Below are positions 16,674 through 24,585 of a DNA stretch of 64,000 nucleotides, one piece after another. Source of the stretch: J027 sp965215855 (GTDB lineage: Bacteria; Chloroflexota; Anaerolineae; Aggregatilineales; J027). The stretch is taken from NCBI GenBank assembly GCA_965215855.1, contig CBDCER010000003.1:3038001-3102000 (forward strand). The letters are read 5' to 3'. Each line of letters begins with the position of its first letter. Within the stretch, counting starts at the first letter, position 1. The translations under genes and the position numbers were made by a program. The notes under the pieces were generated by a model, which saw only the letters and a list, made by a program, of their open reading frames with translations, did not search any database and was not told where the DNA came from.

Positions 16674-18236
16674 ATGGCTACACAGACATTGATCGTAGAT
16701 GCGCGGGGGGGCGTCCGAGTTCGGCGCAATCCATTTGTAGGTGACAATGTGGTAGGTTCATTGGCACATGGGGCACGAGTCGAGGTGCAGGCCAATGTGC
16801 AACAGACGAGCGCCGATGGCTGGGTGTGGCGGCGTGTGGTCGCTGCTACAGATCAGTGGGTTGCTGAAGTTAACTCAGTGACGGGAATGCGTTTGTTGAA
16901 AGCCGAATCTGAACCAGAGCCGATTGAGCCTCCTAAACCAAAACCGCCACCACAGACACTTCGTGTGATCGTGGGGAGTGTTAATGTTCGGGCTGGGGCA
17001 ACGACGAGTGCTGGTCGTGTGCGGCAGGTGGAGCATGATGAATTGGTACAGGTTGACGCTGAAGAACGCGTGATCGGCCCAGCGGGGTGGGTGTGGCGGC
17101 GCATTGTGGACACAGATCCGGTGGAATGGATTGCCGAATTCAATCAATTGAGTGGAATGCAACTGCTGGAGGCCGTGTTGATTGGCGAGCCAGCACAGGG
17201 TCGGGTGCAAACGAGCGGCACGCGCTTTTTGTTGGATGACAGGCCTTTCCGGTTTATTGGCTGCAATCTTCGTGAGTTCGTTTTTTACGGGACTTCATTG
17301 CTACCTGCGGCTCAATTGGCCCATCAAGATATACAGTTGACGGCTGCAAAAGGAATGGGAATGAAAATCGTGCGTATCCATGCCTGTCATCATTTGGTAA
17401 ATATTGACCAGACACTACCTCTGTTGCGCCATGCGTTGGATGCGATTCACCGTCACGGAATGTTGGCGATTGTGGTATTGAATGATTCAGTTGGGCTGAG
17501 TGGCTATTCGGTACCAAGTGGCCCTGTGCAGCCATCTGACAAACAAATGCGTGAGGGAATGCCGCTGGGCCATCCCAACAAACAACACTATTTCATTAAC
17601 GAAGGCTACAAGTTGCACTTCACCCCCTTCGTGCGGCGAGTAGTCACTGAATTTAAGAATCACCAAGCTATTTTTGCATGGGAAATGGGAAACGAGTATG
17701 CAATTCATCCCCAGATTGCTACCTGGGCCGATAGCCAGGCATTCGTGCGCTTTGCTCATAATATGGCACAGTTAATCCGCTCATTGGATGAACAACATCT
17801 CATCACCATTGGGTTATTGAACAGTAACCAGGTTGCTCCTGCTGGGCATGATATCCGTCAGTTCATTCGTACATTGTATGGCAACTCGGCCATTGACTTT
17901 GGAACAGTGCATTTCTATCAGGATAATGGTGAGGAGGCACGCGGATTGACCGATCTGGATGTTTTGAAGCAAATGGGCAAGCCGCTGATCGTCGAGGAAT
18001 TTGGCTCGGCAGTGGGTCGCCATGACCGAATGCAATATGCGACTGATCGGCTGAATCAGTGGTTTGGCCGCGGAGCTGCCGGTTTTATGCAATGGGGATT
18101 CTCCGCAACGGGGCGTGATATTGGTGTAGGGGATAATTCGCATGGAATGGATGATTACTCAACGGGTAACCGTCCACTGTTTGCAGCGATGTCGAATCTA
18201 TATCAGTCGTGGGGCAATCAACTGCGGCATGGTTAG
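16674..18236 (+). CDS. Two SH3-like domains plus GH5-like glycoside hydrolase, no signal peptide
   Basis: 520 residues. The ATG at 16674 is 10 nt from GAGAGGG; an ATG three codons earlier is too close. Two bacterial SH3-like repeats (about residues 5-75 and 95-170), separated by a Pro/Glu linker, precede a TIM-barrel domain of the GH5/mannanase type (about 180-515). Probable acid/base Glu341 is in WEMGNE and nucleophile Glu442 in VEEFG. No signal peptide or membrane segment is visible, although SH3-like domains and GH5 enzymes normally act outside the cell. It lies within the wall cluster between mraY and murD. The substrate is unknown. Confidence 0.78.
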   Translation: MATQTLIVDARGGVRVRRNPFVGDNVVGSLAHGARVEVQANVQQTSADGWVWRRVVAATDQWVAEVNSVTGMRLLKAESEPEPIEPPKPKPPPQTLRVIVGSVNVRAGATTSAGRVRQVEHDELVQVDAEERVIGPAGWVWRRIVDTDPVEWIAEFNQLSGMQLLEAVLIGEPAQGRVQTSGTRFLLDDRPFRFIGCNLREFVFYGTSLLPAAQLAHQDIQLTAAKGMGMKIVRIHACHHLVNIDQTLPLLRHALDAIHRHGMLAIVVLNDSVGLSGYSVPSGPVQPSDKQMREGMPLGHPNKQHYFINEGYKLHFTPFVRRVVTEFKNHQAIFAWEMGNEYAIHPQIATWADSQAFVRFAHNMAQLIRSLDEQHLITIGLLNSNQVAPAGHDIRQFIRTLYGNSAIDFGTVHFYQDNGEEARGLTDLDVLKQMGKPLIVEEFGSAVGRHDRMQYATDRLNQWFGRGAAGFMQWGFSATGRDIGVGDNSHGMDDYSTGNRPLFAAMSNLYQSWGNQLRHG

Positions 18237-18256
18237 GATAGGAGCAACTGTAGCCT

Positions 18257-18763
18257 GTGGATGAGCAGACTTCGGTGGTGCAACTTGGCGACGCCTTTAA
18301 TTTTACAATAGAGGATTTGAAAGCCAATCGCGCTCGATGTATTACATCCCGCCAGAAACGTATCGTCTGGCAGCGATTTTGGGGAATGTTGCTGGGCGGA
18401 ATGGGGCTGCTCCTTATGCCGCCAGTTGTTGGCTGGATGTTGATATTGTGGAACACTGATCAGACATTGGGCGATGCTATATTCGATTCTGCGGCAGTAA
18501 TGGCGTATATTGCTGGCCTGTTGCTGAGTGGATTTTATGTCGTGGTAAATTTTCCGAAGCTGCTGCTTGCATTGGATACGCTTCGCGGGCGTATACAGAT
18601 AGTTTCGGGTTCTGTTGAGCGATATGGGCGTTATCTATATGTCAGAAAGCACCGTTTTTTACTGGAGGCCCGCACGCTCGACTTGATTCAAACCAGTTTG
18701 CAATATACATTCTATATCTTGCCCAGTTCGCGGTATATTCTGAGTGTCGAGTTCGCTGAATGA
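18257..18763 (+). CDS. Small membrane protein of unknown function in the wall cluster
   Basis: 168 residues with a GTG start 12 nt after AGGAG. Two hydrophobic segments (about 39-64 and 76-100) separate a charged N-terminus from a C-terminal region of about 65 residues rich in beta-strand-like residues, probably cytoplasmic. I do not recognise a family. It lies 20 nt after the GH5-like gene and 18 nt before murD, so it is very likely co-transcribed with peptidoglycan genes. Confidence 0.6.
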   Translation: MDEQTSVVQLGDAFNFTIEDLKANRARCITSRQKRIVWQRFWGMLLGGMGLLLMPPVVGWMLILWNTDQTLGDAIFDSAAVMAYIAGLLLSGFYVVVNFPKLLLALDTLRGRIQIVSGSVERYGRYLYVRKHRFLLEARTLDLIQTSLQYTFYILPSSRYILSVEFAE

Positions 18764-18781
18764 TCGTCAGGTGTCAGGGTA

Positions 18782-20215
18782 ATGAATATGGATAAGCAGT
18801 CATTTTCGCCACAACTTTCTTTGGATGGTAAGCATGTGGTGGTATTGGGGATCGCACGCCAGGGGAAGGCGCTGGGGCGTTGGCTACCTACACAGGGCGC
18901 GAGTGTCACATTATCAGATAAACGCGATGCGGGTGCATTAGCAGATGACATCATGGATTTCATCCTCGAACCCAATGTGAAATTTGCGTTGGGTAGTCAT
19001 CCAGTTGAGTTACTGGACAATGCAGATTTATTATGTGTTTCTGGTGGTGTGCCCATTGACTTGCCTATTGTGCAAGAAGCCTTCCAACGTGGAATTCCGG
19101 TATCGAATGATGCGATCCTGTTTATGGAACGCTGCCCGGCTAGGGTAATTGGTGTGACAGGGAGCGCGGGCAAGACGACCACAACGACACTGGTGGGCGA
19201 GATGTGTAAGCAGGCGGGTTTTCGCACCTGGGTTGGCGGCAATATTGGTAATGTATTGCTAGATGATCTCCCCGATATGAAATCGGATGATGTTGTGGTG
19301 ATGGAGTTGAGTAGCTTTCAGTTGGAAATCGCTGGCGTGAGTCCGTCGGTCGCTGGTCTGCTTAATTTGACGCCGAACCACCTGGATCGACACGGTACGT
19401 TGGATGTTTATGCACGGGCTAAGGCGAATATTTTTGCCCACCAATCCCCGGATGATATTGTAGTGTATGGACGTGATGACTTGTTGGTCAGTACCTTTGT
19501 GGAACATGCACCGGGGCGACGAGCAGCATTCTCGATCTCGTCACTGGTTCCCGATGGGGCATGTTTGGCCGGGCGTCGCTTAATTGTGACTGGCTGCTGT
19601 TCACCAACTGGAATGGCAAAAGTCGTCTGTGAAATGGGAGAGGTGAAGTTGCTCGGCATGCATAATCTGAGTAATGTAGCGGCGGCGAGCGCGCTGGCAG
19701 GGTCGATTGGCACACCGCCGGAGGCCATCCGTGAGGCGATTCTGGGATTTCAAGGTGTGCCTCATCGTTTGGAGGTGGTAGCGATGATTGATGATGTGCA
19801 ATGGGTGAACGATAGTATTGCAACATCGCCGGATCGGGTGGTGGCGGCCCTCAAGAGCTTCAAACAGCCAATCATTTTATTGGCAGGTGGTCGTGATAAA
19901 AAGCTGGCCTGGGACAAGATGGCACAGTTGGCTGTCGAACGGTGCAAAGCCGTGATCTGTTTTGGGGAATTTGGCACACGCATCGCTGATTATATTGGCA
20001 CAGCTTTTCAAAGCGGTGTAGACAGCCAATTGACGACAATCCAGACCGTGCGGCAGCTATCGCAGGCGGTGGAAGCAGCAGCACGTTTGGCACAACAAGA
20101 CGATGTGGTTTTGCTTAGTCCGGGCGGAACGTCGTTTGATGCCTATCAAGATTTTGCGGAACGGGGCGAACATTTTCGTGAACTCGTCGAGGCATTGCAG
20201 AGCAAAAAACGATGA
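18782..20215 (+). CDS. murD: UDP-N-acetylmuramoylalanine--D-glutamate ligase
   Basis: 477 residues, slightly longer than the usual 440-450. N-terminal Rossmann domain (VVVLGIARQGKALGRWL), ATP-binding loop GVTGSAGKTTTT, the ELSSFQLE motif, LNLTPNHLDRH, and a C-terminal ligase domain with VNDSIATSPD and LLAGGRDK. It adds D-Glu to UDP-MurNAc-L-Ala. The stop codon overlaps the start of the next gene (ATGA), which implies translational coupling. Confidence 0.96.
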   Translation: MNMDKQSFSPQLSLDGKHVVVLGIARQGKALGRWLPTQGASVTLSDKRDAGALADDIMDFILEPNVKFALGSHPVELLDNADLLCVSGGVPIDLPIVQEAFQRGIPVSNDAILFMERCPARVIGVTGSAGKTTTTTLVGEMCKQAGFRTWVGGNIGNVLLDDLPDMKSDDVVVMELSSFQLEIAGVSPSVAGLLNLTPNHLDRHGTLDVYARAKANIFAHQSPDDIVVYGRDDLLVSTFVEHAPGRRAAFSISSLVPDGACLAGRRLIVTGCCSPTGMAKVVCEMGEVKLLGMHNLSNVAAASALAGSIGTPPEAIREAILGFQGVPHRLEVVAMIDDVQWVNDSIATSPDRVVAALKSFKQPIILLAGGRDKKLAWDKMAQLAVERCKAVICFGEFGTRIADYIGTAFQSGVDSQLTTIQTVRQLSQAVEAAARLAQQDDVVLLSPGGTSFDAYQDFAERGEHFRELVEALQSKKR

Positions 20216-21069
20216 GCCTGCGTGCTGTTATCTTGGGCATTATGGCCTTGTTAGTTGCGAGTGCCTGTGTGCCTGAAGTTTCTCCGACGCCCATCATTGA
20301 GCGTGAACCTAGCCTGGAGCCGAGTGCGACATTTTGGCCGTATGTGCCGACTGAATCTGATGATGCTTCGATTGGTCGCAGCGATCCCACCAGTGCAGCA
20401 CTGGCTGGGGAAGGGGAACCCAGCTTGGAACCGGAGGACGAGCCAATCTTTCCCACTATGGCTGCATTCCCACTTCAATTCTTTGCTCGCGATAATTTTT
20501 TGTTGCGGGTGATGTTTTATGGTGCAGAGACGAAACCAGCACCAAGCGTGCTGTTGTTACATGACACAGGCGAAGATGGTGATGCCTGGCTATTATTGGG
20601 GCCAGCTTTGCAGGCAGCAGGCTATAATGTGTTTGCGCCGGATTTGCGTGATAGTCAGCAGCCCGAAGATGCCATTGATTGGGCATTGGTGCTGGATGAT
20701 TTGGCGATTATCGTCGAGGAAATCCTGGCGATGGATGGCGTGGCAACAGATCGGATGGTGTGGATGGGCGCTGGGACAGGAGCTAATGTTGCGCTGGCTC
20801 TTTGCGGTGAGTTTGCATCCTGTATGGGGATTGTTGCGCTCAGTCCGCGTGAAATGTTGCCTGGTCTGGAAGTTGTGACTCCGCCGGGCGAGCCGCTGCT
20901 AGCGATCAGTGCCGATGATGACCTGGAAGGTACACAGCAGGCCGAACGCATTGGTAGTGGTGAGGGATGGGTGCGCTATCCAACTGGTGGACGTGGCACG
21001 ACGTTGCTGCGGACACAGGCTGATTTGATTCCGAGATTAGTGGGTTGGGTGCAGCAAGTTGGCCCATAA
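20212..21069 (+). CDS. Lipoprotein with alpha/beta-hydrolase fold lacking the nucleophile serine
   Basis: 285 residues. A signal peptide with a lipobox (LLVASAC, Cys19 or so) is followed by a Pro/Glu-rich tether and an alpha/beta-hydrolase-like domain (about 85-280). The nucleophile elbow reads GAGTGANVAL: where related proteins have G-x-S-x-G, residue 188 is Gly. It is therefore probably not a serine hydrolase and may bind a ligand instead. It overlaps the murD stop by 4 nt. Confidence 0.75.
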   Translation: MSLRAVILGIMALLVASACVPEVSPTPIIEREPSLEPSATFWPYVPTESDDASIGRSDPTSAALAGEGEPSLEPEDEPIFPTMAAFPLQFFARDNFLLRVMFYGAETKPAPSVLLLHDTGEDGDAWLLLGPALQAAGYNVFAPDLRDSQQPEDAIDWALVLDDLAIIVEEILAMDGVATDRMVWMGAGTGANVALALCGEFASCMGIVALSPREMLPGLEVVTPPGEPLLAISADDDLEGTQQAERIGSGEGWVRYPTGGRGTTLLRTQADLIPRLVGWVQQVGP

Positions 21070-21098
21070 ATAAAAAAGCCGCTTTGTGGGCGACTTTT
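21068..21098 (-). terminator. Intrinsic terminator of the tRNA-Asn gene
   Basis: On the minus strand, AAAAGTCGC-7 nt-GCGGCTTTT forms a 9-bp stem with one mismatch and runs into TTTTTTATTT. It lies just 3' of the tRNA and overlaps the end of the convergent lipoprotein gene. Confidence 0.8.
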
Positions 21099-21102
21099 GA
21101 GG

Positions 21103-21174
21103 CTCCTGGAGCAGGATTCGAACCTGCAACCTACCGGTTAACAGCCGGTTGCTCTGCCGTTGAGCTATCCAGGA
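21103..21174 (-). tRNA. tRNA-Asn (GTT)
   Basis: The minus strand folds as a 72-nt cloverleaf: acceptor TCCTGGA paired with TCCAGGA plus discriminator G, D-loop AGCTCAACGGCAGAGC, anticodon loop CTGTTAA with anticodon GTT, and T-arm GGTTCGAATCC. CCA is not encoded. No integration footprint was seen next to it. Confidence 0.95.
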
Positions 21175-21220
21175 ATATTCAATTGAACTGGCAAAAAGAT
21201 ACCAGAACCCCTAGGGGGAG

Positions 21221-22405
21221 TCAAGGTTGGTTTTGAAGCAGGCCGCAGTCTTCATCAACGGGTGAATTCAGTACGAAACTCCCCGCTGTTTTGGTGTAGC
21301 ATTGGCAATAGTTTGTAGCGGGTGCGTTACCTTGCCACATCATATATCGCACACGGGTTTTTATGCAGATTTCGCGTTCATTTTCACGTGCGATTGTGCC
21401 CAGCGAAAAACCAAAACCAGCGACTTCATCACCCTGGATTTTGAACAGGCGGATACGGTGGTCGGGCCTATCGCTGAGATCAAGAGTGGCTTCACCTTGA
21501 ACCAGTACAGTCAGAAATAGGCAGGGGGATAGCAGCAAAATCAACCAGACGAAAATCATCACCATGCATCCACAACGTCGCAACCAGCGCACCGGTTGGG
21601 AATGGGTAGTAATGGCGTGGGTGCGAGTTGATGTTTCGCGGCTATGGGCCTGGGAAGCGTCCTCGCCCGTCAGCGCGATGCTCAGCGCTCTCATAAAAGC
21701 TGAAGCTGACCCATAGCGGTGTGCTGGATGTGGAGCTAAAGCTTTCACAAAGATCGAGTCTAATGTGTTGGGTAAAGTTGGTCGGTGTGTGGCAACGGGC
21801 AAAAGAGTTTTGTCTGAGCCAGTAAAGGGATAGTGACCTGTCAGGAGCTGATAAGCAATGATACCCAGCGCATAAATATCGGAGGCTGGCCCGGCCATTG
21901 TGGGTTGTTCTGGAGCCAGATAAAGTGGATCGCCTACCGTTTGTTCCTGACCTAACAAGTCAAAGGTTTCCTGCAATACTTTTGATAGACCGAAATCGGC
22001 AAGAAACGGATGGCCTACTGCGTCAAACAGTATATTGGTGGGTTTGATGTTGCGATGGCTGATGCCTTCCATATGAGTATAGTCAAGTGCATCGGCGAGC
22101 GGGCGCAAAAGTGACAATGCTTCATCGGAATCAGTTATCAGTTCCAGCCGCTCATCCAGCGTGCCGCCTGGGAAATGGGGCATAACAATGTAACCCACAC
22201 CATAGTCATGCGGGCAGAGTATATGGGGATGGTCAAGTTGGGCAATACGATCTAGTTCGTTTTCAAAACGACTCGGAAAGCTGGCATCGTCAGTGAGTGT
22301 CAACGGCAGCGTTTTGATGACCAGATTATCTGATGAGTGATAGATAATGGCATGTTGACTCGCAGCCAACAAATCACCGATGAGATAGGCACCGATTTCT
22401 TGCAT
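21221..22405 (-). CDS. Membrane-bound Ser/Thr kinase-like protein, probable pseudokinase
   Basis: 394 residues. The ATG at 22405 has AGGA 10 nt upstream; a GTG three codons earlier is too close to it. The kinase domain (about 5-250) keeps the VIK lysine, the DFG motif (LADFGLSK) and the APEQ motif. The catalytic loop reads HRNIKPTN, with Asn119 in place of the catalytic Asp, and the glycine loop is degenerate. A hydrophobic segment (about 275-300) is followed by a short Cys-containing extracytoplasmic domain. It is divergent from an intact PknB-like kinase, so it may be a regulator or scaffold for that kinase. Confidence 0.82.
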   Translation of the reverse strand: MQEIGAYLIGDLLAASQHAIIYHSSDNLVIKTLPLTLTDDASFPSRFENELDRIAQLDHPHILCPHDYGVGYIVMPHFPGGTLDERLELITDSDEALSLLRPLADALDYTHMEGISHRNIKPTNILFDAVGHPFLADFGLSKVLQETFDLLGQEQTVGDPLYLAPEQPTMAGPASDIYALGIIAYQLLTGHYPFTGSDKTLLPVATHRPTLPNTLDSIFVKALAPHPAHRYGSASAFMRALSIALTGEDASQAHSRETSTRTHAITTHSQPVRWLRRCGCMVMIFVWLILLLSPCLFLTVLVQGEATLDLSDRPDHRIRLFKIQGDEVAGFGFSLGTIARENEREICIKTRVRYMMWQGNAPATNYCQCYTKTAGSFVLNSPVDEDCGLLQNQP

Positions 22406-22437
22406 CAATGTCACATCCTGTACATCTTAATATTGAG

Positions 22438-22464
22438 TTAACATATTTTGACGACTAATATAAT
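22438..22464 (+). promoter_or_regulatory. Possible promoter of the PknB-like kinase operon
   Basis: TATAAT at 22459-22464 has TTAACA 15 bp upstream. The 137-bp divergent region is AT-rich. The spacing is short, so only the -10 is convincing. Confidence 0.35.
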
Positions 22465-22542
22465 GATACAGGGCGATTGCAAAATCATCTGTCTACCTGT
22501 AGTCTGCAAAACATAATATGTCAATTGTAACTGGATGCCATC

Positions 22543-24561
22543 ATGAGCGAAGACCTGATCGGGCGCAAATTAGGGAATTTTGAAATTGTCGATGTTTTGG
22601 GTTATGGCGGCATGGCGACTGTATATCGTGCCCGTCAACAGACCATCCAGCGCGACGTTGCAGTGAAAGTGATGAATCGTGAGTTGAGTACCGATGAGGA
22701 ATTTATTCTGCGATTCGAGCGTGAGGCGGATATTTTTGCGGAATTGCAGCATCCTCATATTTTGCCCGTGATTGAGTTTGGACGTACCGACGATGACTGG
22801 GTTTATATGGTGGTTCGCCTGGCCGAAGGGGGTAGCCTGGACAAATACATTCGACGCCAGGGACCTATTTCATTGGACAAGGCAACGAAGATGCTGTCGC
22901 AGATGGCGAGCGCGCTGACCTTTGCCCATGAGAAAGCGGTTGTTCATCGTGATATGAAGACTAGTAACGTACTGTTGGATGGCCGTGACAATACCTATAT
23001 CATGGATTTTGGGATTGCTAAGATGCTGGCAAGCACCATGCGTTTGACAGCCACCCACGATGTTCTGGGGACGCCAGCCTATATGTCTCCTGAACAGTGG
23101 CGGGGCGAGGCGATTGATGCTCGGACAGATATTTATGCACTTGGCATCGTCACCTATGAGATGCTTTCCGGTGATTTGCCATACACCGCCGAAACACCAT
23201 TCACGATGATGTATAAACACATGAACGAAGCACCACCCTCATTGCAGAAATTGAAGGACATTCCCGAAGCGGTTGAGACGGTGATCTTGCAGGCGATTGC
23301 CAAAGACCCGGATTCACGCTTCCAGTCAGCAGAGGCTTTCTCACAGGCATTCGCGGCGGCAGCTAGCGGGAAACCAATCCCTGTGCAGGCAGGAGTCTCC
23401 GCACCAGCATCGCCCAAATCGGAGACTGAGAAGGATGATCCAGTCGAAAGGACTGTTTTGGTCAACGCAGATGAAACAGTACCGAATGTGGCGAACGTTA
23501 CGACACCCTTAGACTCGCAGATAGTCACATCACAAACGATTGTTCACAAGCAACAATGGTCGGCCCCGGTCATTATGTTGGGTGTGATTGCTATCGTACT
23601 GGCGATTGTAGTCGGGGCATTAGTGTTACGGGATGATGGTGGGGGCGATTCTAGTAGCAATTCCAATGCTAATACTGGAATTATTGAAGACCGGGATGAA
23701 GATGAAAACGATGACGAAGAAGATGTCAGGTTGACGGTAGTCGCTGATAACGCACCACTCTACGATAGAGCTGGGCCAGGGGGTTCGGTAGTGGGTCAGG
23801 TCGGTGGTGGCGAACAATATACGGTGTTGGCAATCTCGCATGATCGTAACTGGGTTCAGATCAATTACACTGATGGCCTGAGATGGATTGAGGTGCGGTA
23901 TGCGGGCGTTGAAGGCGATCTGGATGATTTACCTATTGTTCCATTGCCGGGGGCAGATGGTGGCTCTCCAGTGCTTCCACCCGTAACTCCACAACCACCA
24001 CCAGCAACGCAGCCACCGCCACCGGGGCCGGGCGCTGCGGGCGACAGCCCACGAGTAGAAAGAGTCATAAACTTTCCCGATTTGGAGCTTGAGTTTGTGC
24101 TGCCTGACGGGTGGGCCACAGTTCCTGGTGAAGATGATGAAACCATTGTACTGGAACCGGTTGGACAGCGTGGGCCTATCAGCCGGGCATCCATAGAAAT
24201 CTGGCGTTGGACGACGGCTGATCTTCAGGCGGAGCTTGGTATTGACGTGCCGGATGACGCTCTTCTTATTGAACGGGCTATCATGATAAGTCAGGCATAC
24301 TTGCAGGAAGTAGTGCCGCTGGATGTAGAAATGGAAGAACCCACCACAGGATTTCACTATCCGCTTATCATTGGCACTGGATCCATTGATGAGATGCGGG
24401 TTACACAAGTCATGATCGAATATGATGCAGGAGATTATGTGTTTCTATTGGCGGAGGTGTCGCCGGGGACGGCTGAACAAATCCTGCGAGAGAATGTACT
24501 GATGTTGCTACGAAGTATGCGAATTGAAGGCAATGCATTAGCGATTCATAGAGAACGCTGA
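22543..24561 (+). CDS. PknB-like Ser/Thr kinase with SH3-like ectodomain
   Basis: 672 residues. The N-terminal kinase domain (about 12-270) is complete: GYGGMATVYRA loop, Lys42, HRDMKTSN with Asp137, DFG Asp155 and SPEQW. A low-complexity region is followed by one transmembrane helix (about 345-365), an acidic stretch, an SH3-like domain (about 400-462), a Pro-rich linker and a C-terminal domain (about 505-665) with a LEFVLPDGW strand motif. The topology is cytoplasmic kinase, extracytoplasmic sensor. It likely senses wall or envelope state. The next gene, 24 nt downstream, shares the LPxGW-type domain. Confidence 0.92.
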   Translation: MSEDLIGRKLGNFEIVDVLGYGGMATVYRARQQTIQRDVAVKVMNRELSTDEEFILRFEREADIFAELQHPHILPVIEFGRTDDDWVYMVVRLAEGGSLDKYIRRQGPISLDKATKMLSQMASALTFAHEKAVVHRDMKTSNVLLDGRDNTYIMDFGIAKMLASTMRLTATHDVLGTPAYMSPEQWRGEAIDARTDIYALGIVTYEMLSGDLPYTAETPFTMMYKHMNEAPPSLQKLKDIPEAVETVILQAIAKDPDSRFQSAEAFSQAFAAAASGKPIPVQAGVSAPASPKSETEKDDPVERTVLVNADETVPNVANVTTPLDSQIVTSQTIVHKQQWSAPVIMLGVIAIVLAIVVGALVLRDDGGGDSSSNSNANTGIIEDRDEDENDDEEDVRLTVVADNAPLYDRAGPGGSVVGQVGGGEQYTVLAISHDRNWVQINYTDGLRWIEVRYAGVEGDLDDLPIVPLPGADGGSPVLPPVTPQPPPATQPPPPGPGAAGDSPRVERVINFPDLELEFVLPDGWATVPGEDDETIVLEPVGQRGPISRASIEIWRWTTADLQAELGIDVPDDALLIERAIMISQAYLQEVVPLDVEMEEPTTGFHYPLIIGTGSIDEMRVTQVMIEYDAGDYVFLLAEVSPGTAEQILRENVLMLLRSMRIEGNALAIHRER

Positions 24562-24585
24562 GAAAAGAAAGGATAGTGGCGAGCA

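Noticed and set aside
21103..21174. Integrated element at tRNA-Asn
   Set aside because: No integrase gene and no direct repeat of the tRNA 3' end was seen on either side.
22468..22485. Solo IS inverted-repeat remnant between the two kinases
   Set aside because: CAGGGCGATTGCAAAATC resembles the IS end over about 12 bases, but there is no second end and no target duplication.
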